Of a stretch of DNA of 43,036 bases, positions 31,083 to 37,662 are shown piece by piece (position 1 is the stretch's first letter; each line of letters opens with the position of its first letter). Origin of the DNA: Microcaldota archaeon (GTDB lineage Archaea; Micrarchaeota; Micrarchaeia; Micrarchaeales; Micrarchaeaceae); the NCBI GenBank assembly GCA_021787495.1, contig JAJYLX010000007.1:1-43036 (forward strand), read 5' to 3'. A model generated the notes under the pieces. That model was not told the DNA's origin. It saw nothing but the letters and a program-made list of their open reading frames with translations, and searched no databases. A program made the translations under genes and the position numbers.

Positions 31083-31850
31083 ATGAACTTGCTAGGTCGC
31101 ACCGTAAGGATGCATCTGCTAGCCACGGCGTTGCTCGCCATCCTCGATGCGGCGTCCTCCGCGCTGCTCAGGCAGCCGCCCTACGCCGCGATGGTCGCCG
31201 TGGCGGTTTGCATGGCGTCCGAGGCAGCGCTTTACCGCGCCTTCAAGGGCAGGGCAAGGGTCACTTACTCCTCCGCGATAACCGGCCTAATCATAGGATC
31301 GGTGTCGCCGATCGCGGCGCCGCTGCTTCCGGTCGCCGTCGCGGCGCTGGTTGCGATAGCCTCAAAGTTCGCCATAAGCGTGAAGAGCAGGAACGTGTTC
31401 AACCCCGCCGCGCTCGGCATGCTCATAGGCCTCGGCGCGTTCGGCATCGGCGACGAGTGGTGGGCCGCGGGCAGCCTGACGCTGTACGGTTTCGCGGTGC
31501 CGCTCTCGATCATGCTGGTGTTGGTCGCCTATGAGGCGAGGAGGCTGACGGCTGCCCTGTCATTCATAGCAGTTTCCATAGCGGCGGCCGTGCTCCTGGG
31601 GGGCTATCTCTCCGCACCGGGGCTGCTGGCCGTGGCGCTCAGCGCCAACTACTTCTTTGATCTACTGATGCTGACGGAGCCGAAGACTTCCCCGAACGGC
31701 AGAAGGGCGCAAGTAACATACGGGGCAGGGGTCGCCGCGATGGTCGCACTGCTCTCGCTTGGCGGCATCGCATACACCTATTTCATAGCGCTGCTGGCGG
31801 GGAACGGGCTCTACGCGCTCTACAGGGTTAGGGGCGGCAGGCTGCTATGA
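31083..31850 (+). CDS. RnfD/NqrB-family membrane protein
   Basis: A 255-aa protein with about 8-9 membrane segments of the NQR2/RnfD/RnfE family (PF03116). Signatures are SVKSRNVFNPAALGMLIGL (about 97-115) and DLLMLTEPKTSPNGRRAQ (about 194-211). It is shorter than true RnfD and I see no S/D-G-A-T flavin attachment motif, so covalent FMN is doubtful. No other Rnf/Nqr subunits are present. Similar stand-alone RnfD-like proteins occur in archaea, where their role in membrane electron transfer or transport is unknown. It is coupled to the 30563 gene. Confidence 0.82.
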   Translation: MNLLGRTVRMHLLATALLAILDAASSALLRQPPYAAMVAVAVCMASEAALYRAFKGRARVTYSSAITGLIIGSVSPIAAPLLPVAVAALVAIASKFAISVKSRNVFNPAALGMLIGLGAFGIGDEWWAAGSLTLYGFAVPLSIMLVLVAYEARRLTAALSFIAVSIAAAVLLGGYLSAPGLLAVALSANYFFDLLMLTEPKTSPNGRRAQVTYGAGVAAMVALLSLGGIAYTYFIALLAGNGLYALYRVRGGRLL

Positions 31851-31856
31851 CCGCCG

Positions 31857-32279
31857 TCACGAGCGCGGTCCGGCCTCACGCTCCATGTGCTCCCTCTCGA
31901 GCTTCTTGTTCAGGTAGTCTACGAACTCCTCGGCCTTGCGACGCGGCACCCCGTCTATGACGCCTTCTTCCCTCGAGTCCGCGGTCCCTAGGGTGTGCGA
32001 GGCTATCCCCTCCACCCTGACGACTATGGATGACGACATTATCCCGCGCTCCACTTTGACGCTGGTTATGTGGTCGTAATCTATGACCTCGAAGTTCGTC
32101 CTGAGCCCCATCGTCTCCCTGTCTATTATTATGAGGCGGTGGTTGGTGCCCACGAATGAGGTTGGGGTGAGCAGCGACCCGCCGGGCCTGAACCTTCCCT
32201 GCCTTATGGTCATCTCTACCCTCTCCTCGGCCCAGAGAAGGCCCTTGCACGCTGACGCGTCCTCGTGGGAGACAGGCAT
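31857..32279 (-). CDS. PH-domain protein (bPH-like)
   Basis: A 140-aa soluble protein with a bacterial-type PH-domain pattern: GLLWAEERVEMTIRQGRF (about 13-30), SFVGTNHRLIIIDR (about 41-54), FEVIDYDHITSVKVERGI (about 63-80), SSSIVVRVEG, and a final helix KAEEFVDYLNKKLEREH (about 115-131). Such proteins are often membrane-surface adaptors of unknown role. A TATA box (GCGTTTAAATACG, about 32305-32317, minus strand) sits about 30 bp before the ATG, so the mRNA is probably leaderless. Confidence 0.75.
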   Translation of the reverse strand: MPVSHEDASACKGLLWAEERVEMTIRQGRFRPGGSLLTPTSFVGTNHRLIIIDRETMGLRTNFEVIDYDHITSVKVERGIMSSSIVVRVEGIASHTLGTADSREEGVIDGVPRRKAEEFVDYLNKKLEREHMEREAGPRS

Positions 32280-32412
32280 GGAATCAGGTGGTATTCGCCG
32301 CTGACGTATTTAAACGCTTATGGGGGCTTGAGTCAGGTAATGGGAAGGTCGATGCACCGCGTGGTGGCACCACGCTATTAAACCGTTGCAGAGATTCCGT
32401 TGCGGTGTATTA

Positions 32413-32820
32413 ATGTCGGTGCTGGACGAGTTCAAAGACTTCATTGTGAAGGGGAATGTGGTCGACCTCGCGGTCGCCGTGGTCATAGGCGTCGCGTTCA
32501 ATGCAGTCGTGACGGCACTTGTCAGCGACATAATAACGCCGCTGATAGGCATACCTGGCAAGCTCGATTTCTCTGCATACACGGCCACGGTAAACGGCAG
32601 CGTGTTCATGATAGGTTCGTTCGTCAACGCGGTGATAAGCTTCGTCACGATCGCGCTCGTGGTCTTCTTCTTGATGGTGAAACCTGTGCAGAAGATGAAG
32701 AAGCTCTCCGAGAGGAAGGAGGCGGCCGCAGTGGCGCCGGCCACGAAGACCTGCCCCTACTGCCTGTCCACCATACCCGCTGGGGCTAAGCGCTGCGCCT
32801 TCTGCACTTCGCAGCTGTGA
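32413..32820 (+). CDS. mscL: MscL mechanosensitive channel with C-terminal zinc ribbon
   Basis: A 135-aa protein. The first ~100 residues match MscL: DEFKDFIVKGNVVDLAVAVV (5-24), the TM1 pore helix, the periplasmic loop KLDFSAYTATVNGSV, and TM2 (about 72-94). It opens on membrane tension and releases solutes in hypo-osmotic shock. The C-terminus is a zinc ribbon (CPYCLSTIPAGAKRCAFC, about 114-131) in place of the usual helical bundle; this arrangement is known in some MscL proteins. TATA GCTATTAAACC about 35-45 bp upstream. The Nudix gene start overlaps its stop by one base. Confidence 0.92.
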   Translation: MSVLDEFKDFIVKGNVVDLAVAVVIGVAFNAVVTALVSDIITPLIGIPGKLDFSAYTATVNGSVFMIGSFVNAVISFVTIALVVFFLMVKPVQKMKKLSERKEAAAVAPATKTCPYCLSTIPAGAKRCAFCTSQL

Positions 32821-33386
32821 TGGTTATGGGAGCACCGTTTTTGCCGAAGCGCGCTAGACGCGCCTTCAGGGGGGTGCTGTTCGATGTCTACCAGTGGAGG
32901 CAGCGGATGTTCGACGGCTCATATGAGACCTTCGAGAGGGTCGTGCGGGTCCCGTCGGTGCAGATAATCGCGGAGAGGGGCGGCAAGGTGCTGCTCCTGA
33001 GGGAGAGGCAGCCCGGCCAGAAGGGCGAGCGGATGAGCATGCCCGGGGGGCAGGCCATGCCCGGAGAGAGTCCCCTCGCCACTGCGAAGAGGGAGCTGCT
33101 GGAGGAGGCCGGACTCGCCGCCGACAGGTGGGTGCTGCTGAAATCCTATACTGGCATGCACAAGGTGATATGGCACACGTATCTCTTCGCCGCCGTGGGG
33201 TGCAGGAGGTCCGGGAGGCCGCGCCCGGACTCTGGGGAGAGGATAAGGCAGCAGTGGGTGCCGCTCGACAGGCTCATAGACCTTTACACTGGCAGGGACA
33301 ACCTGCTCGTCGACCTCCTCAAGGTCAGGTACGATGCGCGCAGGAGGAGGGAGTTCCTCGGGAAGATCGGGCTACCGGGGCTATAG
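32820..33386 (+). CDS. Nudix hydrolase
   Basis: A 188-aa protein carrying a complete Nudix box (G-x5-E-x7-REUXEEXGU), seen as GGQAMPGESPLATAKRELLE and the following EAGL (about 77-100). Nudix enzymes hydrolyse nucleoside diphosphates linked to another group, with Mg2+ bound by the REXXEE glutamates. Substrate is not determinable. The ~30-residue N-terminal extension is basic and aromatic. The ATG at 32820 overlaps the mscL stop (TGATG), giving translational coupling; GTG at 32817 and ATG at 32826 are alternatives. Confidence 0.9.
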   Translation: MVMGAPFLPKRARRAFRGVLFDVYQWRQRMFDGSYETFERVVRVPSVQIIAERGGKVLLLRERQPGQKGERMSMPGGQAMPGESPLATAKRELLEEAGLAADRWVLLKSYTGMHKVIWHTYLFAAVGCRRSGRPRPDSGERIRQQWVPLDRLIDLYTGRDNLLVDLLKVRYDARRRREFLGKIGLPGL

Positions 33387-33422
33387 GCAGGTATTTTTAA
33401 TCCTCGCTCAGAAAGGTGAGGC

Positions 33423-34274
33423 ATGACAATCCTGCAGATCATATACTCGGTAGTTCTCGGGCTGGTGCAGGGGATATCTGAATGGCTGCCCATAAGCAGC
33501 AAGACCCAGATACTGGCGGCCTCGAACCTGCTGCTCGGCCTCGACTACCAGCAGGCGTACACCTTCGGCCTGTTCATGGAGATAGGCACCGTGCTCGCCG
33601 CGATCATCTACTTCAGGCGCGAGGTCTGGGCGCTGGTCAGCGTGGTCCTCGGCTCCAAGGACCGCATGAGGAGGAGGTTCTTCCTCTACGTCCTGGTCGC
33701 CACCGTGATAACCGGGCTGATAGGCGTGCCGCTCTACCTCGTGGCCGACTCTGTGACCGGTGTAACGATAGGCATACCCATGCTGGTCATAGGGCTCGTG
33801 CTGATCGGGGATGCGCTCTTCATAAGGCATGCCAGGAAGAAGCGCGGCAAGGAGGGGTATGCGCCGAAGAAGTTCGCGGACATGAAGTTCAGGGACTACT
33901 TGATAATAGGCGTGATGCAGGGCATAGCCGCCCTGCCTGGGGTCAGCAGGTCCGGCATAACCACGAGCACGATGCTCGTCATGGATGTCGAGGCGGACGA
34001 GGCCTTCCGGCTCTCGTTCGTAATAGGCATATTCGCAACGGCTGCCGCGTTCGGCGTGACGGTCATCTTCTCGCACTCCAACGTGACCGCGGCGCTGGCA
34101 GGCATAGGGATGGTGGGGCTGCTGGTCGCCATCGCGACCGCGACGGTCGTCAGCCTGTTCCTGATCGACTTCCTGATCAAGATAGCCAGGAAGTCGAGCA
34201 TAGTCTACCTGACTGCCGGGCTCGGGATAATAGCGATAGGCAGCGGGCTGCTTTACCTGCTGCTCGCCGCCTAG
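33423..34274 (+). CDS. uppP: Undecaprenyl/polyprenyl-diphosphatase UppP (BacA)
   Basis: A 283-aa membrane phosphatase with about eight helices. The active-site motifs are GLVQGISEWLPISSKTQ (13-29) with the catalytic Glu and Ser, and the second segment GVMQGIAALPGVSRSGITT (about 164-182) with PGxSRSG. It hydrolyses polyprenyl diphosphate to the monophosphate so that the lipid carrier can be reused for glycan assembly. In an archaeon this probably serves dolichol-type carriers, in line with the glycan genes at 17.2-20.3 kb. TATA GTATTTTTAATCC (about 33391-33403) and AAAGGTGAGGC precede the ATG. Confidence 0.93.
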   Translation: MTILQIIYSVVLGLVQGISEWLPISSKTQILAASNLLLGLDYQQAYTFGLFMEIGTVLAAIIYFRREVWALVSVVLGSKDRMRRRFFLYVLVATVITGLIGVPLYLVADSVTGVTIGIPMLVIGLVLIGDALFIRHARKKRGKEGYAPKKFADMKFRDYLIIGVMQGIAALPGVSRSGITTSTMLVMDVEADEAFRLSFVIGIFATAAAFGVTVIFSHSNVTAALAGIGMVGLLVAIATATVVSLFLIDFLIKIARKSSIVYLTAGLGIIAIGSGLLYLLLAA

Positions 34275-34365
34275 CCGCGGTGTGCCAGTGGGGGCGACTG
34301 ATTGTAGCTTGGCATGGCCAAGGCGCAGGGCGTCCGCCCGTTCCTCCCTGGCGCATCGTGTGCGC

Positions 34366-34689
34366 TCACGAGTACTTCTTGGCGTATTCCCCGATTATCG
34401 GCAGGTACACGTCATCTCCGTTGTAAGCCTTGGCGCCCGCTATTATGCCGATTATCCATAGGACGAATGCGATCGGGCCTCCCACGAAAGGTATGAACCC
34501 GAGCACGGTTATGACTATGCCGAGGAACACGGCCTGCAGCGCGTTGAACCTGAGGCGCTTATCGCTGGGCTTCGCTATTATGAAGACCACTATGCCAGTC
34601 AGCCAAGCGAGCACGTATGCGACCACGAACAGTGGGTTCTGCTCGCCCTTCTTCGCACCCTTGCCCGCGTTCTTTGTAGTAGTTGCCAT
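34366..34689 (-). CDS. DUF4870/Tic20-like small membrane protein
   Basis: A 107-aa protein with a Lys-rich N-terminus (MATTTKNAGKGAKKGEQN) and three membrane segments (about 20-38, 50-70, 72-88). LAWLTGIVVFIIAKPSDKRL and RFNALQAVFLGIV are typical of the DUF4870 family, whose function is unknown. The ATG at 34689 is preferred because a TATA box (GCTTATAAACG, about 34715-34725) implies a leaderless start there. Confidence 0.82.
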   Translation of the reverse strand: MATTTKNAGKGAKKGEQNPLFVVAYVLAWLTGIVVFIIAKPSDKRLRFNALQAVFLGIVITVLGFIPFVGGPIAFVLWIIGIIAGAKAYNGDDVYLPIIGEYAKKYS

Positions 34690-34797
34690 AGAACCATATA
34701 CCATTGCCTAACCAGCGTTTATAAGCATTGCGCAGCGACCGGGCCGCGGACTTACACGCGGCATCGGGATGGCTGCGCTGCCGGTTGTGCTCCAGAG

Positions 34798-34872
34798 CGG
34801 GCCTGGCGGGATTTGAACCCGCAACCGCCTGGTCCGAAGCCAGGCGCGCTATCCAAGTTGCGCCACAGGCCC
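34798..34872 (-). tRNA. tRNA-Arg (TCG)
   Basis: The minus strand folds to a 75-nt cloverleaf: acceptor GGGCCTG/CAGGCCC, D arm GCGC/GCGC, anticodon stem CCTGG/CCAGG with loop CTTCGGA (anticodon TCG), T stem GCGGG/CCCGC with loop TTCAAAT, discriminator G. No CCA is encoded and no intron is present. Confidence 0.95.
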
Positions 34873-34923
34873 AACACTAATGCTATCGGTGGATAGTGAT
34901 AAAAAGGGATTGCGGACTTGGCG

Positions 34924-35634
34924 TCACTCCGCGCCAAAGCCCGCGAAGCCCGTGAGTCGCGACTGCTTTATGTTCGCAGCGGTCTTCCAGTACTTCCTCA
35001 GGTACTGGTCCAGTTCAGCGTTCCTGTGGTTCGCCTTTATCGCGTCTATCGTGGTAGAATCTGAGGGATAGCCAGACCCGAGGTCGATGTCGAGCAGCCT
35101 GCTCAGCCTCTCCATTTCGTGGTCGCGGTGTATCTTCGCGATTATGCTTGCGGCAGACACCACCGGGTACTTCGCGTCCGCCTTGTGCTCCGCTATTATG
35201 CGGATCGCCTTGCCAGTGTCCTTCTTCTTGGCCTTTATTCCCGGTATGAAAGTCGGGGAGTATGACAGCGCGTTTATCCTGACGCCGAACTTCTCCGCCA
35301 CGACGTCCGGCGAGTCTATGTAGAATGTGCTCACACCCTCCATCTCGTCGAGCAGCATGGCGAAATGCTTGGCCTCAAGCGTGTTTATGGAGACGCGGTT
35401 CCTCATCGCCTCATTTATCTCGCTTGCCGATACGGCGCTGAACCTGACGTCCTCGGCGAGGTCCATTATCGAGCCGTAGAGCTGCTCCCTCCTCTTGGGT
35501 GGGAGCATCTTGGAGTCTCTGACGCCGAGCTCGGGAAGCCTGTGCATCAGGCTCTTCTTCACGGAAACGACAGCGACAACGAGCGGGCCGACGAACGCCC
35601 CCCTTCCGGCCTCGTCGCCGCCGCAGATTATCAT
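34924..35634 (-). CDS. rnhB: Ribonuclease HII
   Basis: A 236-aa enzyme that cuts RNA in RNA/DNA hybrids. GGDEAGRGAFVGPLVVA (5-21) holds the first catalytic acids; RDSKMLPPKRRE (about 39-50), FYIDSPDV (about 103-110) and SAASIIAKIHRDHEME (about 159-174) give the other conserved residues. Length is typical of archaeal RNase HII. It begins 17 nt after the PRC-barrel gene on the same strand, so these two are probably co-transcribed. Confidence 0.96.
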   Translation of the reverse strand: MIICGGDEAGRGAFVGPLVVAVVSVKKSLMHRLPELGVRDSKMLPPKRREQLYGSIMDLAEDVRFSAVSASEINEAMRNRVSINTLEAKHFAMLLDEMEGVSTFYIDSPDVVAEKFGVRINALSYSPTFIPGIKAKKKDTGKAIRIIAEHKADAKYPVVSAASIIAKIHRDHEMERLSRLLDIDLGSGYPSDSTTIDAIKANHRNAELDQYLRKYWKTAANIKQSRLTGFAGFGAE

Positions 35635-35651
35635 TCAAAACACTGTGGGGC

Positions 35652-35903
35652 TCACATGTTCTTCGTGTCAATCATTATGTAGTCAGCGACGGCCGTCACG
35701 GCCGAGTATGGTACCTTCAGCTCCCCGCCATCGCCGACGAGCTTCTTCGCAAGGCTGCTGTCGGCGCTCGGCTCCACGATAACCGCGTTTATGCGGCCGG
35801 TGACCTGACTTATCTCGACATTGACCAGCCTTCCGAGATCGAATCCGCTGGTGCTCACAACTTTTTTCCCCATAAGGTCCCTGGCTATGATGAACTTCAC
35901 CAT
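35652..35903 (-). CDS. PRC-barrel domain protein
   Basis: An 83-aa protein made of one PRC barrel: FIIARDLMGKKVVSTSGFDL (4-23), GRLVNVEISQVTGRINAVIV (24-43), and the closing VPYSAVTAVADYIMID. Stand-alone PRC-barrel proteins are common in archaea and may act in RNA processing or cell division; the role here is not known. The ATG at 35903 has GGTGAGAAA directly upstream. Its promoter region is shared with the divergent wHTH gene. Confidence 0.88.
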   Translation of the reverse strand: MVKFIIARDLMGKKVVSTSGFDLGRLVNVEISQVTGRINAVIVEPSADSSLAKKLVGDGGELKVPYSAVTAVADYIMIDTKNM

Positions 35904-35982
35904 TTTCTCACCGTTTAGGCACAATATGATTGCAAACATAGGTTAATTAATATATTCTCTGTCCTCTATGTATCGGATTAGT

Positions 35983-36339
35983 ATGCCGAAAAGCATATTG
36001 CTCATGGACAAGCAGGCCCGAATGCTTGTCGCGCTGAAGGACCAGATGCAGAGCTGGTACATATCCAGTCTCGCGAAGGCCACGGGCACGACGTACGTCC
36101 ACGCCTGCAACTTCCTCCTGGAGTGCGAGCGGCTCGGCATAGTGCGGAGCGAGAAGCATGGGAAGATAAAGACGATAAGGCTGACGGAGAAGGGCGCACA
36201 GATAGCCGAGCTTGTCTCCGGCATCTATTCCTCGATAAGGCAGGAGCCCGCGAAGCCAGAGGCCGCGAAGGAACAGGCGCCGCAGGCTAAGGCCAAGCCC
36301 GAAGAGAAGGAAAAGGATAAAGAAAAGGAGAAGAAGTGA
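35983..36339 (+). CDS. Winged-helix DNA-binding protein with Lys/Glu tail
   Basis: A 118-aa protein. Residues about 5-75 are a MarR-like winged helix (ARMLVALKDQMQSWYISSLA, KATGTTYVHACNFLLECERL, RLTEKGAQIAELV). The final ~35 residues are charged low complexity (KPEAAKEQAPQAKAKPEEKE...). It is probably a transcription regulator. TATA TTAATTAATATATT (about 35943-35956) fits a near-leaderless ATG at 35983; ATG at 35968 is too close. Confidence 0.8.
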   Translation: MPKSILLMDKQARMLVALKDQMQSWYISSLAKATGTTYVHACNFLLECERLGIVRSEKHGKIKTIRLTEKGAQIAELVSGIYSSIRQEPAKPEAAKEQAPQAKAKPEEKEKDKEKEKK

Positions 36340-36363
36340 TGGCTTCAATCTCGCTTCAAGGGC

Positions 36364-36594
36364 TCATCGGCGCTTTCTATCACTGACGGGCTCCAGTTCC
36401 TCCGGCAGGTAGAGGTACTTCAATTCAGGGCGCTTGTCGAGGCGCACATCCGCAAGGACCTTGAAACCGACAATGCGCCCGGTCATCCCCTTCGTCAGCT
36501 TGACCAAGAACTTAGGGTCTTTTGCCGACATGTGCGGCGTGGAGCCGTGGAGTACCCTCTTGATAACGACCCTTTGGTTCTTTTTCAAGGTCAT
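36364..36594 (-). CDS. Small basic hypothetical protein, 76 aa
   Basis: A short basic protein, MTLKKNQRVVIKRVLHGST at its start and LKYLYLPEELEPVSDRKRR at its end. The alternating hydrophobic pattern (QRVVIKRV, GRIVGFKVLADVRL, LKYLYLP) suggests a small SH3-like or KOW-like barrel. No family is assigned. GGTGG lies just before the ATG. It is close behind the 36617 gene on the same strand, likely an operon. Confidence 0.6.
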   Translation of the reverse strand: MTLKKNQRVVIKRVLHGSTPHMSAKDPKFLVKLTKGMTGRIVGFKVLADVRLDKRPELKYLYLPEELEPVSDRKRR

Positions 36595-36616
36595 TCCAAC
36601 CACCACGATGGCCTGA

Positions 36617-37030
36617 CTAAGCGACCTGCAGCGGGACGTGCTTCATTATGGCGTTCATCACGTGCCCGTAGTCCCTGTAGTGCGCTATCGCCGTCACGGT
36701 GAGCGTGTACTCGCCCTTGTCGGCGCCTGCGCTGTTGCATACATTGAACGAGAACCCCTTCTCAGACTGCGGCGTCATCTCGCCTATCCTGGTTTCGCGC
36801 GCCCTGTTCATCGCCATCTCGTCGAACCCTATCTTGTTCGGAAGCTCCACCACGAGCGATGTGAGCAGCACCTCGTTGGTCACATTCTTGAGCCTGACGT
36901 ACATCGTCAGCGAGCTTTTCCTTCCCGAATAGAGCCTGTACGGCGTGAATTCCGTCGACAGAACATATGGCACTCTCTTCGTAAGGTCTTTGCTAACATC
37001 CCGTTTCCCGAAGATGTCAAGGAGAGCCAC
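36617..37030 (-). CDS. Hypothetical beta-sandwich protein, 137 aa
   Basis: A soluble protein beginning MALLDIFGKRDVSKDLTKRV. Middle residues (SSLTMYVRLKNVTNEVLLTS, VELPNKIGFDEMAMN) and the later GEYTLTVTAIAHYRDYGHVM resemble an Ig-like/CARDB sandwich of the kind seen in many small archaeal proteins without a signal peptide. The GTG at 37030 is chosen because the TATA palindrome at 37058-37073 leaves no room for the ATG at 37048. Function unknown. Confidence 0.65.
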   Translation of the reverse strand: MALLDIFGKRDVSKDLTKRVPYVLSTEFTPYRLYSGRKSSLTMYVRLKNVTNEVLLTSLVVELPNKIGFDEMAMNRARETRIGEMTPQSEKGFSFNVCNSAGADKGEYTLTVTAIAHYRDYGHVMNAIMKHVPLQVA

Positions 37031-37057
37031 GCAAACACTATGTGACATCTCTGCAAC

Positions 37058-37073
37058 AAAGATATATATCTTT
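37058..37073. promoter_or_regulatory. Perfect 16-bp palindromic TATA element, divergent
   Basis: AAAGATATATATCTTT is its own reverse complement and lies between divergent genes: 35 bp from the GTG at 37030 on the minus side and about 72 bp from the ATG at 37137 on the plus side. A symmetric TATA could direct transcription both ways. Confidence 0.5.
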
Positions 37074-37136
37074 AACATGCAATAGGGTTTAGCGGAGAAC
37101 TCGGTCGGGGCTGGTTGGGGTCCCGGCGGTCATGCA

Positions 37137-37571
37137 ATGCCCATAAAGCACAATCTGACCAGATACGACATGTTGAAAGACCAGGTGCACAGGCTGGCGT
37201 CCAAGAATGAGCAGCTTTACACGTCAAGCGACAGGGCGCTCAAGGATATGGCGACAATAGTGGCAGCCTTCTCGTCCGGCCAGTCATGGAGGACGCACAG
37301 CGAGGTCTTCCTGCGCGGCACATCCGACCTCTCGTCCCAGGAGATAAGGGAGGAGTACGCCGCGGCGGCTGCGCAGAAATGGAAGACTGTGTCGTCGTTC
37401 GACATAGGCGAGGTTGTGGAGAAGGGTGTCTCGGACGACAGGTTCAGGCGCTGGCTGTACTACAATGTGCCCAGGGCGAAACACGAGGCGTACTGCATCG
37501 CATGGAATGAGTTGAACAAGAAGGTCGAACGCGATGGGGGTATCGAGGAGCTCGTCTCGGGGGCGAAGTGA
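37137..37571 (+). CDS. Hypothetical all-alpha protein, 144 aa
   Basis: A soluble, helical, charged protein (DMLKDQVHRLASKNEQLYTSS, EIREEYAAAAAQKWKTV, DRFRRWLYYNVPRAKHEAY as short stretches). No membrane segment, metal motif or known family is seen. It is 91 nt upstream of nrdJ, which has its own TATA, so they are probably separate units. It is divergent from the 36617 gene across the palindromic TATA element. Confidence 0.6.
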   Translation: MPIKHNLTRYDMLKDQVHRLASKNEQLYTSSDRALKDMATIVAAFSSGQSWRTHSEVFLRGTSDLSSQEIREEYAAAAAQKWKTVSSFDIGEVVEKGVSDDRFRRWLYYNVPRAKHEAYCIAWNELNKKVERDGGIEELVSGAK

Positions 37572-37662
37572 GCAGGAAGCACCACTTCAGTATATGCAGA
37601 TACACACGCGGAATCAGAACCGCTTATAAAGCTTATTTTGCTTTGCTTAAAGGGGTGCGGCG

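Noticed and set aside
31083-31850. Evidence for a complete Rnf or Nqr respiratory complex
   Set aside because: Only one D/B-like subunit is present, shorter than usual and without a visible flavin attachment motif; no RnfA, B, C, E or G genes flank it.
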